Assembly: GCF_000455485.1 (NCBI RefSeq)
Contig: NZ_CBQR020000139.1
Coordinates: forward strand, 1 to 64,000
Direction: 5' to 3'
DNA length: 64,000 nt
Origin: Gorillibacterium massiliense
GTDB taxonomy: Bacteria; Bacillota; Bacilli; Paenibacillales; NBRC-103111
This document shows positions 1-10,281 of the stretch, piece after piece. The notes under the pieces are model-generated. The model saw only the letters and a program-made list of their open reading frames with translations. It made no database searches and was not told the origin of the DNA. Both the position numbers and the translations under genes were made by a program. How positions within the stretch are numbered: the first letter of the stretch is position 1; each line of letters opens with the position of its first letter.

Positions 1-444
1 GATCTGACGATGATCGGCGATTTTACTTATTATACGGGGATGACCTTCGAAGGCTATGCCAATGGCCTCGGATTCCCCGTCGTCAGCGGCGGGCGTTATG
101 ACAACCTGCTGAAGCAATTCGGGAGACCTGCTCCGGCTACCGGCTTCGCTCTGAAGACAAACCGCATCCTCGATATCGTGGCAGCGGGAGAAAATAAAGG
201 CAGTGCACCGGTTCTCATGCTTTATGACGCGGCTGGCCGTGCGGAAGCCCTGAGAGAGGCAAGCCGGTTGCGCGGTGAAGGACGGATCGTGGAAACCCGC
301 TTAGTTGCAGAGAATGGCCCGAAAGACGGGATGGTCCCTACGGACTCGGTTGCTTCTACTTTGGCCAATGAGGTAGGGGAGCCGCAATGCCGTGAAATTC
401 GGCGGTTTATCGGAAAAGATCGGAGGGAGAGCGTACGTGGCTGA
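1..444 (+). CDS. hisZ: ATP phosphoribosyltransferase regulatory subunit HisZ, C-terminal part
   Basis: The frame is open at the left edge, so only the last 147 residues are present. HisZ is a class II histidyl-tRNA synthetase paralogue without aminoacylation activity that forms the holoenzyme with short-form HisG for the first step of histidine synthesis. The visible part contains the class II synthetase-like catalytic fold signature [10 protein letters not shown] and the motif [12 protein letters not shown], which HisS and HisZ share. The position directly before a short hisG identifies it as HisZ rather than HisS. Its stop codon lies 8 bases inside hisG, so the two are translationally coupled. 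Confidence 0.93.
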   Translation, partial: DLTMIGDFTYYTGMTFEGYANGLGFPVVSGGRYDNLLKQFGRPAPATGFALKTNRILDIVAAGENKGSAPVLMLYDAAGRAEALREASRLRGEGRIVETRLVAENGPKDGMVPTDSVASTLANEVGEPQCREIRRFIGKDRRESVRG

Positions 445-1072
445 TCTATTGAAGGTAGCGATGCCCAAAGGGCGGATTCATAAGTCCGCCGCCAAGCTTT
501 TTCAGCAAGCCGGCTACCCGGTTCCCAGTGATCTGGAGGAATCCCGCAAGCTGATTATTCCCGTTCCGGAAGCGGGCTTGGAATTCATTATGGCAAAACC
601 GGTGGATGTGCCGACTTACGTGGAATACGGGGCGGCGGATATCGGCATTGTCGGCAAGGACATTTTGCTGGAAGAAAACCGCGACGTCTACGAACTGCTG
701 GATTTGGGTATCGCCCGCTGCCGCATGTCGGTGATCGGGTTGCCGGACTACAAACCGGAGCTCAATCCCCGAGTGGCAACGAAGTATCCCCGGGTGGCAT
801 CCCAGTATTTTCGGGAGCGGGGGCAGCAGGTGGAAGTGATCAAGCTGAACGGCTCCATCGAGCTGGCGCCTTTGATCGGACTGGCGGAGCGGATTGTGGA
901 TATGGTGGAGACGGGTCGGACCCTTGTGGAAAACGGTCTGGTGGAACTGGAAGCCATCGTTCCCATCACCAGCCGGCTTATCGCCAACCGGGTCAGCTTC
1001 CGGATGCGGGGAGAAGAGATTCAGCAATTGTGCGACCGGCTGCAAAGCGTGGTTTTGGAAACGTCCAAGTAG
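437..1072 (+). CDS. hisG: ATP phosphoribosyltransferase catalytic subunit HisG (short form)
   Basis: Catalyses ATP plus PRPP to phosphoribosyl-ATP, the committed and feedback-controlled step of histidine synthesis. The frame is open from 392, but I chose GTG 437 because a good ribosome site (cggaggga) lies about 10 bases upstream and the protein then begins [13 protein letters not shown] as in the family. That gives 211 residues, the short HisG form that lacks the C-terminal regulatory domain and needs HisZ. The PRPP-binding loop [11 protein letters not shown] begins at about residue 158. The gene overlaps the end of hisZ by 8 bases. Confidence 0.95.
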   Translation: MADLLKVAMPKGRIHKSAAKLFQQAGYPVPSDLEESRKLIIPVPEAGLEFIMAKPVDVPTYVEYGAADIGIVGKDILLEENRDVYELLDLGIARCRMSVIGLPDYKPELNPRVATKYPRVASQYFRERGQQVEVIKLNGSIELAPLIGLAERIVDMVETGRTLVENGLVELEAIVPITSRLIANRVSFRMRGEEIQQLCDRLQSVVLETSK

Positions 1073-1148
1073 GCGACTGCCTAGGGGTAGCGGTTGTTTG
1101 ATAGATAGTAAGGAGTAAACGAAACGTGTTGAAAAGGGGGAACCGGAG

Positions 1149-2438
1149 ATGCGCATCGTACAGCCTGAGGAGTTTACCCTCGAGCGGCAAGTCGACAGCG
1201 GGACGGCGGAACAGGAACGGACAGTAAAAGAAGTGATCGACGCCGTGCGCCGGGAAGGCGACGCGGCGGTTATCGCCTATACGGAAAAGTTTGACCGGGT
1301 AAAACTTACAGAACTGAAGATCGGGCAGGAAGAGATTGAAGCGGCCCGGGGGCAGGTGGAGGATAGTTTTTTGGCTGCTCTGCGGGATGCTGCCGCCAAT
1401 ATCCGATCATTTCATGAAAAACAAAAGCGGAACTCCTGGATTGACCTGCAGCCGGACGGCACCATGCTCGGGCAATCTATCCGCCCGCTGAAAAGGGTGG
1501 GGCTTTACGTTCCGGGCGGCAAAGCCGCTTACCCCTCTTCGGTTCTGATGAACGCCATTCCCGCACAAGTAGCGGGGGTGCAAGAGATTGTTATGGTCAC
1601 ACCGCCTTCCACCAGCGGAGGCGAAGGGGTTAATCCTTACGTTCTTGCCGCTGCCGCGGAATGTGGCATCACGGAGATTTACCGGGTCGGCGGAGCCCAG
1701 GCGGTGGCGGCGCTGGCCTACGGTACGGAATCCATTCCCCGAGTAGACAAAATCGTCGGACCTGGCAATATCTATGTAGCTTTGGCCAAGCGGAACGTCT
1801 ATGGTCTGGTAGATATCGACAGCATCGCCGGTCCCAGCGAGATCGTCGTGCTGGCCGATGATACCGCCGATGCCTCATATATCGCTGCCGACCTGCTGTC
1901 CCAAGCGGAGCACGACGAGATGGCTTCCGCTATTCTCGTGACGCCGAGCCGTGAGCTGGCGGAGAAGGTGGAAGCGGAAGTGGAGCGCCAGCTAGCTGTG
2001 TTGCCTCGCCGGGACATCGCCGCTGCATCGATCCGCGACTACGGGGCGATCGTGTTGGTTGCCGATCTGATGGAGGGTATCCAAGTGGTTAACCGGTTGG
2101 CGCCGGAACATTTGGAAGTCGTCACAGCTGAACCCTTCGGACTGCTAGGGCTTATCGAAAACGCAGGAGCGATTTTCCTTGGGGCCTACAGCTCGGAGCC
2201 GGTAGGGGACTATTTTGCCGGACCGAACCATGTCCTTCCCACCAACGGCACGGCACGGTTCTCGTCTCCGTTGTCGGTGGACGACTTTATCAAGAAATCG
2301 AGCATCATTCACTATAGCAAAGAGGCACTTCTGGCAAACGGCGAAAAGATCGTGACATTTGCGAAGCGTGAAGGGTTGGATGCCCATGCACGGGCGATCA
2401 GCATTCGTTTGGAGAAGGAAGGAGGAGCGAAAGGATGA
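1149..2438 (+). CDS. hisD: Histidinol dehydrogenase HisD
   Basis: Zinc- and NAD-dependent oxidation of L-histidinol to L-histidine, the last two steps of the pathway. The 429 residues match the usual length. Visible marks are [11 protein letters not shown], the SQAEHDE segment with the zinc ligands Gln252 and His255, the catalytic pair Glu320-His321 in APEHLE, and GPNHVLPT near the C-terminus. The ATG follows an aaaaggggg-type ribosome site. The 76-base space after hisG is the largest in the first half of the operon; the 3' end overlaps hisB by 4 bases (ATGA). Confidence 0.97.
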   Translation: MRIVQPEEFTLERQVDSGTAEQERTVKEVIDAVRREGDAAVIAYTEKFDRVKLTELKIGQEEIEAARGQVEDSFLAALRDAAANIRSFHEKQKRNSWIDLQPDGTMLGQSIRPLKRVGLYVPGGKAAYPSSVLMNAIPAQVAGVQEIVMVTPPSTSGGEGVNPYVLAAAAECGITEIYRVGGAQAVAALAYGTESIPRVDKIVGPGNIYVALAKRNVYGLVDIDSIAGPSEIVVLADDTADASYIAADLLSQAEHDEMASAILVTPSRELAEKVEAEVERQLAVLPRRDIAAASIRDYGAIVLVADLMEGIQVVNRLAPEHLEVVTAEPFGLLGLIENAGAIFLGAYSSEPVGDYFAGPNHVLPTNGTARFSSPLSVDDFIKKSSIIHYSKEALLANGEKIVTFAKREGLDAHARAISIRLEKEGGAKG

Positions 2439-3049
2439 GTAGCGAAACAGGACGGGATTTAACCGGACGGCGGGCGGCAGTAGCCCGGAAAACCAACGAG
2501 ACGGATATCGAGCTGGATTTTGGCCTGGATGGATCGGGAGTCGTGGAACTGGAAACGGATGTACCGTTTATGAACCACATGCTGGATTTGTTCGCGAAGC
2601 ACGGTCAGTTCGATCTGAAGCTGAAGGCGGAGGGGGACGTCCACATCGACGATCACCACACCGTTGAAGATATCGGCATCTGCTTGGGGCAGACGATTTT
2701 GCAGGCATTGGGCGATAAAAAAGGCATCAAGCGCTACGCCAGCGTATTCGTCCCGATGGACGAGGCTCTGGCGCAGGTGGTGATCGACCTGAGCAATCGG
2801 CCACATTTTGAATACCGAGCCCAGTATCCATCCGCTCAAGTAGGCAGCTTCTCGACGGAGCTGGTTCACGAGTTTTTGTGGAAGCTGGCGCTGGAAGCAC
2901 GTATAACGCTGCATGTCATCGTCCATTACGGACAGAACACCCATCACATGATCGAAGCGGTGTTTAAAGCCCTCGGTCGCGCTCTTGACGAAGCGACCTC
3001 CATCGATCCCCGGGTGCAGGGGGTTCCTTCCACCAAGGGGGTGCTGTAG
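2435..3049 (+). CDS. hisB: Imidazoleglycerol-phosphate dehydratase HisB
   Basis: Mn-dependent dehydration of imidazole glycerol phosphate to imidazole acetol phosphate. It is a monofunctional 204-residue protein without the phosphatase domain of the enterobacterial fusion. Metal-binding motifs are visible in both halves of the duplicated fold: HHTVEDIG near residue 70 and [12 protein letters not shown] near residue 170, plus [12 protein letters not shown]. It starts in a 4-base overlap with the hisD stop and ends one base before hisH, so translation is coupled. Confidence 0.97.
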   Translation: MSSETGRDLTGRRAAVARKTNETDIELDFGLDGSGVVELETDVPFMNHMLDLFAKHGQFDLKLKAEGDVHIDDHHTVEDIGICLGQTILQALGDKKGIKRYASVFVPMDEALAQVVIDLSNRPHFEYRAQYPSAQVGSFSTELVHEFLWKLALEARITLHVIVHYGQNTHHMIEAVFKALGRALDEATSIDPRVQGVPSTKGVL

Positions 3050-3050
3050 C

Positions 3051-3668
3051 ATGATCGTGATCATCGATTACGGCATGGGCAATTTGCACAGCGTCTCCAA
3101 AGCCGTTGAGCGGCTTGGTTATGAGGCGGTGGTGACCGCCGATGAAGCGACCTTGATGGCGGCGGACGGCGCGATCCTTCCGGGAGTCGGCGCATTCGGC
3201 GACGCCATGGTGCAGCTGCGGGAAACGGGCATGAAGGACGCGGTGCTGCGTTACGCAGCCGCAGGCAAGCCGCTGCTCGGCATTTGCCTCGGCATGCAGC
3301 TGTTGTTTACGGAGAGCGAGGAGCATGGTCAGCACGAAGGTTTGAATCTGCTACCCGGCAAAGTTGTCCGCTTCCAAGGGGATTACAAGGTTCCCCATAT
3401 GGGCTGGAATCGGTTGAGCTTTACCCAGCAAAGCCCCTTATTTCGGGATTTGGAGGAAGGGCACGTCTACTTCGTGCACTCGTACCATGCACTGCCGGAC
3501 AACTCCGGCGATTTGCTGGCGACGACGGATTATTACCAGCCGGTGACGGCCATTGTCGGCCGGGGCAACTTGTACGGCATGCAGTTCCACCCGGAAAAAA
3601 GCGGCGAAGTGGGCATGAAGCTGTTGGATAACTATCTTCAGTTGTGCAGTGCCGGGGTTCGTGGATGA
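3051..3668 (+). CDS. hisH: Imidazole glycerol phosphate synthase glutaminase subunit HisH
   Basis: Class I glutamine amidotransferase that hydrolyses glutamine and channels ammonia into HisF. The frame extends upstream to 2985, but ATG 3051, one base after the hisB stop, gives the family N-terminus MIVIIDYGMGNLHS. The catalytic triad can be read directly: Cys79 in GICLGMQ, His180 and Glu182 in FHPEKSG. The length, 205 residues, is normal. Confidence 0.96.
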   Translation: MIVIIDYGMGNLHSVSKAVERLGYEAVVTADEATLMAADGAILPGVGAFGDAMVQLRETGMKDAVLRYAAAGKPLLGICLGMQLLFTESEEHGQHEGLNLLPGKVVRFQGDYKVPHMGWNRLSFTQQSPLFRDLEEGHVYFVHSYHALPDNSGDLLATTDYYQPVTAIVGRGNLYGMQFHPEKSGEVGMKLLDNYLQLCSAGVRG

Positions 3669-3724
3669 AATCGGCGGCCAGTAAGGGCGAAAAACGGTTA
3701 AGATGTTTAGGAGGCAAATAAGCT

Positions 3725-4456
3725 ATGGCGTTTACGATATATCCCGCGATTGATATACGCGGAGGAAAATGTGTCCGCCTGATTCAGGGGGATTACAATC
3801 AGGAGACGGTTTACCACGAAAGCCCGCTGGCGGCTGCGCGGGCTTGGGCGGAGCAGGGCGCCGAATGGATTCACCTGGTTGATCTGGACGGCGCCAAAGC
3901 CGGCCAACCCGTCAACCATGAGCTGATCGGCGCCATCGCTTCCAGCGTGAGCGTGCCGGTACAGGCAGGCGGGGGCTTGCGCACCCGCGCCGACGTGGAA
4001 CTGCTGCTCACGCTCGGGGTTCAGCGCGTCATCCTGGGCACCGCGGCCATCGAGGATCGCCCCTTCGTTCAGCAGGTGCTGAGCGATTACGGCGATCGGG
4101 TGGCCATCGGCATCGACGCGCGAGACGGCCGCGTGGCAACCCGCGGCTGGCTCGAGACCTCCGAGGTGATGGCCGAGGAGCTGGCCGCCGAGCTGGCGGG
4201 CTACGGCGCATCGACGTTTATCTTCACCGACATCTCCCGGGACGGGATGATGTCGGGGCCGAACGTCGAAGCCATCGCCCGCCTGGCCAAGGCCAGCGGC
4301 CGCTCGGTCATCGCCTCGGGCGGCGTGAGCCGCTACGAGGACCTCGCGGCTCTGGCGCAGCACGAAGGCGCCGGCGTATCCGGCGCCATCGTCGGCAAGG
4401 CGCTATACACCGGCGGCATCGAGCTGGCCGAAGCGCACCGTCGTTTGCGGGGCTGA
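3725..4456 (+). CDS. hisA: ProFAR isomerase HisA
   Basis: A (beta/alpha)8 barrel that performs the Amadori rearrangement of ProFAR to PRFAR. The N-terminal half-barrel shows Asp10 in [12 protein letters not shown] and the C-terminal half shows Asp131 in GIDARDG, the acid/base pair expected for HisA; phosphate-binding glycines are in [13 protein letters not shown]. Length is 243 residues with ribosome site ttaggaggc before ATG 3725. From about 3,900 to the stop the sequence is clearly richer in G+C than hisH or hisF, with GCC, GGC and CTG dominating, which may mark a recombined segment. Confidence 0.96.
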   Translation: MAFTIYPAIDIRGGKCVRLIQGDYNQETVYHESPLAAARAWAEQGAEWIHLVDLDGAKAGQPVNHELIGAIASSVSVPVQAGGGLRTRADVELLLTLGVQRVILGTAAIEDRPFVQQVLSDYGDRVAIGIDARDGRVATRGWLETSEVMAEELAAELAGYGASTFIFTDISRDGMMSGPNVEAIARLAKASGRSVIASGGVSRYEDLAALAQHEGAGVSGAIVGKALYTGGIELAEAHRRLRG

Positions 4457-4575
4457 CTCTATCGTCAGCGCAGCCTTTGGGCAGATTTGCCCGCAATCGC
4501 TCCATTATGCTGCAGAAAATGCAGTGCGATAAGCTAATAAGCCGTGAATCAACGCATCAAAGAGGAGGTGTCGCC

Positions 4576-5334
4576 ATGCTGGCGAAACGAATCATTCCCT
4601 GCCTGGACGTACACAATGGCCGGGTAGTCAAAGGAGTCAACTTCGTGAATTTGCGGGATGCCGGGGATCCGGTAGAGTTGGCCGCCGTTTACGACCGGGA
4701 AGGTGCCGACGAGCTGGTGTTTCTCGATATATCCGCATCCTACGAAGGCCGTGCTACCATGGAAGAGGTCGTCCGCAGAACCGCCGGTGAGATTACCATC
4801 CCTTTCACAGTCGGCGGGGGCATTTCCAGCGTGGACGACATGAAACGCTTGCTCCGGGCGGGAGCCGACAAGACCGGCATCAACACCGCGGCTGTCAAAA
4901 ATCCCGAGTTGATATCCGAAGGAGCGCTCAAATTCGGCTCCCAATGCATTGTGGTGGCCATTGACGCCAAATACAATGAAGCATGGGGCGAGTGGGAAGT
5001 ATACATCCACGGCGGACGCACTCCTACGGGACGGAAGGCGCTGGAATGGGCGGCTGAAGCGGAGCGCTTGGGCGCCGGTGAGCTGCTGCTGACCAGTATG
5101 GATGCCGACGGCACGAAAGACGGCTTCGACATCAAGCTGACCCAGGCCATTTCCGATCGCGTGGGCATTCCCGTCATCGCATCCGGCGGAGCGGGCAAGG
5201 CCGCGCATTTTTATGACGTATTCAAGGACGGCCGCGCAGACGCAGGCTTGGCGGCATCTATCTTTCATTATAAGGAACTAACCATTCGCGAGGTAAAAGA
5301 GGACTTGCGGATGAAAGGAGTAGAAATCCGATGA
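4576..5334 (+). CDS. hisF: Imidazole glycerol phosphate synthase cyclase subunit HisF
   Basis: Cyclase half of the HisHF synthase; uses PRFAR and ammonia to give IGP and AICAR. The frame is open from 4477, but ATG 4576 sits 6 bases after agaggaggtg and gives the family start [12 protein letters not shown]. Catalytic Asp11 (PCLDVHNG) and Asp130 (VAIDAKYNE) are both present; length is 252 residues. The stop overlaps the hisIE start codon (ATGA). Confidence 0.97.
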   Translation: MLAKRIIPCLDVHNGRVVKGVNFVNLRDAGDPVELAAVYDREGADELVFLDISASYEGRATMEEVVRRTAGEITIPFTVGGGISSVDDMKRLLRAGADKTGINTAAVKNPELISEGALKFGSQCIVVAIDAKYNEAWGEWEVYIHGGRTPTGRKALEWAAEAERLGAGELLLTSMDADGTKDGFDIKLTQAISDRVGIPVIASGGAGKAAHFYDVFKDGRADAGLAASIFHYKELTIREVKEDLRMKGVEIR

Positions 5335-6107
5335 CCCAGCACACCAGCAGTTTTACCATCCGCAACCGGGAAACCATATCGGAGGAGCAGACTGCCTTCA
5401 TTCCACTGGAACAAGCGGCGGAACGCATCCGCTGGGACGAGAAGGGCCTGGCGCCGGCCATCGTGCAGGACGCCGTCAGCAAGGACGTGCTCATGCTCGC
5501 CTATATGAACCTGGAGTCGCTTCGGCTGACTGTAGAATCGGGTGAAACCTGGTTTTGGAGCCGTTCCCGGGGCGAACTGTGGCACAAGGGGGCAACCTCC
5601 GGCAATATTCAAAAGGTACGCGCACTCTCCTACGATTGCGATGCCGATACCTTGCTCGTAACGGTCATTCCCTACGGTCCGGCTTGCCACAACGGAACGT
5701 ATACCTGTTTTACCGAGTCTGTCGCCCTTTCAGAAGCGGAATCTTCCACACCGGCCGATCAGCTGGAGCCAACCACATCCGCGACAGCCGCAGCGGATTT
5801 CCCTTCCACGAGCGGGAGCAGCCGCTTCCACATTCTGTCGGAGCTGGAGAGCATCATCGCGAGACGGGACGCCGAACGGCCGGAAGGGTCATACACTACC
5901 TATCTTTTTGAAAAAGGGTTGGACAAGATCCTCAAAAAGATCGGCGAAGAAACCTCCGAGGTGATCATCGCCGCCAAAAACGGCGACAACGAGGAATTGC
6001 GAGGCGAAGCCTCCGATCTCCTCTTCCACCTGATGGTGCTGCTGCGCAGTTCCAAGCTGCCTTTGGACGACATTTTGCAGGAACTGCACCTTCGCCATAA
6101 CAAATAA
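5331..6107 (+). CDS. hisIE: Bifunctional phosphoribosyl-AMP cyclohydrolase / phosphoribosyl-ATP pyrophosphohydrolase HisIE
   Basis: Carries steps 2 and 3 of the pathway. The HisI half, about residues 25-130, has [13 protein letters not shown], the [14 protein letters not shown] core and cysteine and aspartate metal ligands ([18 protein letters not shown]). The HisE half, about residues 163-258, has the acidic helix [17 protein letters not shown] 35-residue Ser/Thr/Ala/Glu-rich linker joins them, so the 258-residue protein is a little long. This is the last gene of the operon and is followed by a terminator. Confidence 0.95.
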   Translation: MTQHTSSFTIRNRETISEEQTAFIPLEQAAERIRWDEKGLAPAIVQDAVSKDVLMLAYMNLESLRLTVESGETWFWSRSRGELWHKGATSGNIQKVRALSYDCDADTLLVTVIPYGPACHNGTYTCFTESVALSEAESSTPADQLEPTTSATAAADFPSTSGSSRFHILSELESIIARRDAERPEGSYTTYLFEKGLDKILKKIGEETSEVIIAAKNGDNEELRGEASDLLFHLMVLLRSSKLPLDDILQELHLRHNK

Positions 6108-6115
6108 AGTGGACT

Positions 6116-6152
6116 AGCGCTCACATTTTGCGGGCGCTGTTTTCTTTTTTTG
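6116..6152 (+). terminator. Rho-independent terminator of the his operon
   Basis: Stem AGCGCTC / GGGCGCT with a 9-base loop, followed by TGTTTTCTTTTTTT. It begins 9 bases after the hisIE stop. Confidence 0.85.
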
Positions 6153-6183
6153 ACGATATCTCGCAAAAACCTATTCATTCCTT

Positions 6184-6211
6184 TTGAAAAAAAGGACGAA
6201 ACAGGTATAAT
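6184..6211 (+). promoter_or_regulatory. Sigma-A promoter upstream of the prs paralogue
   Basis: TTGAAA at 6184 and TATAAT at 6206 with a 16-base spacer. This leaves a leader of roughly 140 bases before the start codon at 6357. Confidence 0.7.
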
Positions 6212-6356
6212 GATACTCGGAAACTTGTGAAAACTTAACGACATTCCGGCAACACTAGTCCACAATCGATGTTTTTTGTTTAAACTTAGAACGTGTTTAT
6301 CGGGAGTTTGCACCGGATACGTGAATTGAGCAAGCTAAACTTTTAGGAGGTTTATC

Positions 6357-7307
6357 ATGAGTGGCAACAGGTTGAAGATTTTTTCCGGATCTTCGAATCC
6401 GAAACTGGCGGAGCAGATTTCCCGGGTACTGGGCGTTCCCCTTGGAAAGACCAAGCTGTCCCGTTTCAAAAGCGGCGAGTTGTATTGCCTGTATGAAGAG
6501 TCGGTAAGAAATTGCGACGTATTTCTCGTGCAGACCTTCTCGCATCCGATTAACGAGCATTTTGTCGAATTGCTTGTTATGATTGATGCCGCTAAACGGG
6601 CGTCAGCGCGCACGGTGAATCTGGTTGTGCCTTATTACGGGTATGCCCGTCAAGAAAGAAAGGCAGCGCCACGGGAACCGATTTCCGCGAAAATGGTTGC
6701 GGACGTTCTCACCACCGTCGGAGCCGACCGGGTCATTACCATCGATCTGCACGCCAACGCGATTCAAGGTTTCTTCAACATTCCGGTGGATCATTTGACC
6801 GCCCTTGATCTGGTCAGCGATTACATCCGCAAGAAAAACATCGTGAACCCTATCGTCGTCTCTCCAGACGCCGGACGGGCTACCACAGCGGAACGTTTGG
6901 CCAATATCTTGAATGCGCCTTTTGCCATGATGATCAAAAAGCGTCCTGCCCATAACGAATCGGTTATTACCCATGTCATCGGCGAGGTGGAAGGACATAC
7001 GCCGATCATCATCGAGGATCTGATCGACACCGGTACGACTATTGTCAACGTTGTCGAAGGGCTGAAGGAACGGGGCGCTCACGACGTATACGTCTGCGCC
7101 ACTCACCCTGTTTTCTCCGGCCCGGCTTTGGAGCGGCTTGACCACCCCAGCATCAAGGAGGTTGTCATTACCGATACCATCGCCATTCCGGAAGATCATG
7201 CGTCGCGCTTCAAGGTCATCTCTGTTGCGCCGCTGTTAGCCAATGCCATCAACATCGTCGTGGACGGCGGTTCCATCAGTTCCCTGTTCAAATACGGCGG
7301 AGTCTAA
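6357..7307 (+). CDS. Ribose-phosphate pyrophosphokinase (divergent paralogue)
   Basis: PRPP synthetase fold: ribose 5-phosphate plus ATP gives PRPP and AMP. The 316 residues and segments such as YYGYARQERK, REPISAKMVAD and ITIDLHANAIQGFF are typical of Prs. Two places differ from the housekeeping enzyme: the ATP/Mg loop region reads SPDAGRATTAERLA instead of a DHGG-type sequence, and the PRPP loop is IIIEDLIDTGTTI instead of a DDIIDTAGT form. I infer a second, divergent PRPP synthetase; the canonical prs of Bacillales normally sits beside glmU. It follows the his operon, whose first enzyme uses PRPP, but has its own promoter and strong site ttaggagg. Confidence 0.85.
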   Translation: MSGNRLKIFSGSSNPKLAEQISRVLGVPLGKTKLSRFKSGELYCLYEESVRNCDVFLVQTFSHPINEHFVELLVMIDAAKRASARTVNLVVPYYGYARQERKAAPREPISAKMVADVLTTVGADRVITIDLHANAIQGFFNIPVDHLTALDLVSDYIRKKNIVNPIVVSPDAGRATTAERLANILNAPFAMMIKKRPAHNESVITHVIGEVEGHTPIIIEDLIDTGTTIVNVVEGLKERGAHDVYVCATHPVFSGPALERLDHPSIKEVVITDTIAIPEDHASRFKVISVAPLLANAINIVVDGGSISSLFKYGGV

Positions 7308-7328
7308 AATTTATTGAACGATCGCTTT

Positions 7329-7470
7329 CTTGCTATATCAGACATACATGCCGCTAGCGCAGCATCAGCGAATGTATGAAAAATCGGCGAATTCGCCTGA
7401 AGCATTAGTAAGTCTGATTCCATAACGGTAAACGGCGCGTGTCTATAGGGGGCAGCGTCAGCCGTTTATT
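7329..7470 (+). repeat. R1 interspersed hairpin repeat, copy A
   Basis: Begins CTTGCTATATCAGA and ends in a hairpin with arms TAAACGGC (7429) and GCCGTTTA (7461). It matches copy B at 12347 base for base at both ends, but here an R2 element is inserted in its left half. It ends about 40 bases before the TPR gene start. Confidence 0.75.
7343..7408 (+). repeat. R2 double-hairpin repeat, copy A, nested in R1
   Basis: Two small hairpins: CATACAT / ATGTATG around CCGCTAGCGC, then CGGCGAATTCGCC. The same order of elements recurs at 25791-25885. Relative to R1 copy B it replaces about 25 bases, which suggests insertion. Confidence 0.7.
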
Positions 7471-7511
7471 TTCACAAGGGGCGTTAACGTTTTTAAGGGG
7501 TGCTTTTTTGT

Positions 7512-9263
7512 ATGGAGAAGAAAAAGACGTTGGCCGGACGCAAGCAACCTAATGTCATACCTTTACCGATCGATGCCACGTTCTTTTTCGAGCGCGCGGT
7601 TCGTTCCTTGGACAGGTGCCAATATGACAAAGCGCTGAAATATTTTCGCAAGGCTGCAGAATACGAACCAAACAACCCGGTCAATTTTTGCAATTTAGCG
7701 GGGGTCTTGTCGGAAATGGGCAACTATGGCGCTTCTAACGAAGTGCTGCGGCAAATCCTGGAGGACATCGACCCGACGATGACCGAATGTTATTTTTACC
7801 TGTCCAATAATTACGCCAACATGGACGATTTCGAATCAGCGGAGCGGGCGGTTTTGCTTTATCTGGAGACCGACACCGAAGGGCATTATCTGGCGGAAGC
7901 GGAAGAGATGATCGAGCTGCTCAGCTACGAGCTGGGCCGCGACATTCCTATCACCTTCGTCAAATCGAGAGCCGGTTTCTTCGAGCATGACAAAGCCCGG
8001 CAGCAGTTGGAGGAAGGGCGTTTTTCCGAAGCGTGCCGCAATTTGGAGCGCATCGTAGCGAGCCACCCGGATTTTCTGGCTGCCCGCAACAATCTAGCGT
8101 TGGCTTATTACTACATGGGTCTTTTTGAAAAAGCGATGGACACCGTCCAGGAAGTGCTGAACCGCGAGCCGGGTAATATTCATGCCCTTTGCAATCGGGC
8201 TATTTTCTATCAACAGGCCGGAGACGCCGAGCGTCTGGAAGAGATGCTTGAACTTTTGCAGAAAACCTATCCCTATCATTCGGACAATCTGTTCAAACTC
8301 GCGACCACCATGGGCATTCTCGGGGATCATGAAGCGGCGTACCGGCAGTTCAAGCGCCTCCTTTTGTCGGGAGAAGATCATTACGATACGGGACTCTATC
8401 ACTATGCTGCAGTAGCTTCGTTCAACACGGGCCGTTTCCCGGAGGCGCGGAAGCTGTGGAAGCAGGCGGAGAAGCTGGACGCCAAGCCGGAGATCGCCCG
8501 CTTTTTCCTGAACCTTTTGGACAGCGAGCAGACTGCGGGGGTTTTCTTAAGCTATCATTATCATTTACCTTTTGAAGAGCAATTTCGATTCTATGAAAAA
8601 AATCGCGATCTGTTCAGCCTGAGCATGAAAAACGATCCGTTGGTGCGGTCCTCCTTTTTCTGGGCGCTGCGCCATGGCGATCTTCATACGAAGCTGCAGG
8701 TCATCCAGGCTTTGTCAGCTATTGCCGACCAAGAGGCGGAAGAAGCACTGCGGGAGCTTCTCTTGAATAAGGAAGAGAGCGACTATTTAAAGCGTATCGC
8801 ACTTTTCGTTCTGCGGGGCATGGGCGCCGGCGAGCCGCTGGAGATTGTACTGAACGGCGTCGCCCAGATGGTTCCGGCCGTTCCGTATACTCCGGGGCTT
8901 CCCGTTTGGGAAACGGAGTGGCAGACGGTGCTGGAGCTGGCGATGCAGCACATGCGGCGGAGTTATGATCTCCTTCAGCAGTTTGATTTGGAAACCCTAT
9001 GGGTGGATTATCTTACCCAACTGCATCCGAGCAAGCCGAGAATCGGCAAAGTGGAAAGCTGGGCCGCATCGCTGGAATATTTGACGGCGAAAATGCATAG
9101 AAAAAGTGTCAGCTGCGAGGAGATCGCCCTCCGTTACGGGATTTCGGCAGCAACCGTGAGCCGCAACGCCAAGCGCATCGACGAAACTTGCGGACTGCAG
9201 AGAAGAGCGGAAGAGGAAGACCAAGACCGTTCTTTGGGCAGCGGCATTCTAGGTTTGCTTTGA
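7512..9263 (+). CDS. Tetratricopeptide repeat protein (YvcD-like)
   Basis: A 583-residue cytoplasmic protein with several TPR units, for example CQYDKALKYFRKAAEYEPNN near residue 34 and later LARNNLALAYYYMG-like and GLFEKAMDTVQEVL-type helices. The C-terminal 45 residues look like a helix-turn-helix: CEEIALRYGISAATVSRNAK. The track frame begins at a GTG at 7500; I prefer ATG 7512, about a dozen bases after aagggg. In B. subtilis a TPR gene (yvcD) occupies the same place before trxB. Partner and role are not known. Confidence 0.8.
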   Translation: MEKKKTLAGRKQPNVIPLPIDATFFFERAVRSLDRCQYDKALKYFRKAAEYEPNNPVNFCNLAGVLSEMGNYGASNEVLRQILEDIDPTMTECYFYLSNNYANMDDFESAERAVLLYLETDTEGHYLAEAEEMIELLSYELGRDIPITFVKSRAGFFEHDKARQQLEEGRFSEACRNLERIVASHPDFLAARNNLALAYYYMGLFEKAMDTVQEVLNREPGNIHALCNRAIFYQQAGDAERLEEMLELLQKTYPYHSDNLFKLATTMGILGDHEAAYRQFKRLLLSGEDHYDTGLYHYAAVASFNTGRFPEARKLWKQAEKLDAKPEIARFFLNLLDSEQTAGVFLSYHYHLPFEEQFRFYEKNRDLFSLSMKNDPLVRSSFFWALRHGDLHTKLQVIQALSAIADQEAEEALRELLLNKEESDYLKRIALFVLRGMGAGEPLEIVLNGVAQMVPAVPYTPGLPVWETEWQTVLELAMQHMRRSYDLLQQFDLETLWVDYLTQLHPSKPRIGKVESWAASLEYLTAKMHRKSVSCEEIALRYGISAATVSRNAKRIDETCGLQRRAEEEDQDRSLGSGILGLL

Positions 9264-9308
9264 AGATATCCAGTGCGGGGCATACTTGAATCCAAGGAGG
9301 ATTAAGTT

Positions 9309-10256
9309 ATGTACAAAACGATTGTCGTAGGAACAGGGCCGTCCGGTCTGACGGCTGCCATTTACTTAGCGCGTGCCAATCTGAATCCCCTTGTTATTGA
9401 AGGTCCGGAACCAGGTGGGCAACTCACCACCACCACCGAAATCGAAAACTTTCCGGGTTTTCCTGAGGGAATTATGGGCCCGGAGCTAATGGCAAATATG
9501 CGCCAGCAAGCGGAACGTTTCGGCGCAGCGTTCAAGACCAGCTGGGTGACGAAAGTGGACACGTCAAAACGTCCGTTTAAGCTGACCCTTGAAAACGGGA
9601 CGGAGTTGGAAGCGGAGACGCTGATCATCTCTACAGGCGCTTCGGCCAAGCTGCTGGGCATTCCCGGCGAGAGGGAAAGCATCGGCCGGGGGGTAAGCAC
9701 TTGCGCCACTTGCGACGGATTCTTTTTCCGCGGGAAAAAGATCATCGTCATCGGCGGCGGTGACTCGGCCATGGAGGAAGGCCACTTCCTTACCCGTTTT
9801 GCTTCCGAAGTGCGGATCGTTAACCGCCGCAGCGAGCTGCGTGCATCGAAGATCATGCAGGATCGGGCGCGTCAAAACCCGAAGGTGGCATGGAGTCTGA
9901 ACCGCACGCCGCTTGAGGTGGTTTCCGGGGAGAAGGGCGTCACAGCCCTCAAAGTGCGGAACAATGAGACCGGTGAAGAGGAACTGCTGGAAACTGACGG
10001 TGTTTTCGTAGCCATCGGCCATAAGCCCAATACAGGTTTTCTGGAAGGTCAACTGAAGGTGGACGAACAAGGCTACTTGCAAGTCTCTCCGGGTACGACC
10101 CGCACCAATATTCCGGGCATATTCGCTTGCGGAGACGTACAGGATCACCGGTATCGGCAAGCCATTACCGCTGCGGGCAGCGGCTGCATGGCGGCTCTCG
10201 ACTGCGAGAAGTTCCTTGAGGGCGAGATGGTTAACGACTGGAGCCACATTCTCTAA
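9309..10256 (+). CDS. trxB: Thioredoxin-disulfide reductase TrxB
   Basis: FAD enzyme that transfers electrons from NADPH to thioredoxin. FAD site GTGPSGLTAAIY at the N-terminus, redox-active Cys132-Ala-Thr-Cys135-Asp, NADPH site IGGGDSAMEEG, and C-terminal FAD motif IPGIFACGDVQD. The 315 residues are the usual length. ATG 9309 follows caaggagga. It lies between the TPR gene and a terminator. Confidence 0.97.
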   Translation: MYKTIVVGTGPSGLTAAIYLARANLNPLVIEGPEPGGQLTTTTEIENFPGFPEGIMGPELMANMRQQAERFGAAFKTSWVTKVDTSKRPFKLTLENGTELEAETLIISTGASAKLLGIPGERESIGRGVSTCATCDGFFFRGKKIIVIGGGDSAMEEGHFLTRFASEVRIVNRRSELRASKIMQDRARQNPKVAWSLNRTPLEVVSGEKGVTALKVRNNETGEEELLETDGVFVAIGHKPNTGFLEGQLKVDEQGYLQVSPGTTRTNIPGIFACGDVQDHRYRQAITAAGSGCMAALDCEKFLEGEMVNDWSHIL

Positions 10257-10281
10257 AGTTCCTTATAATGGATGAAACGTA

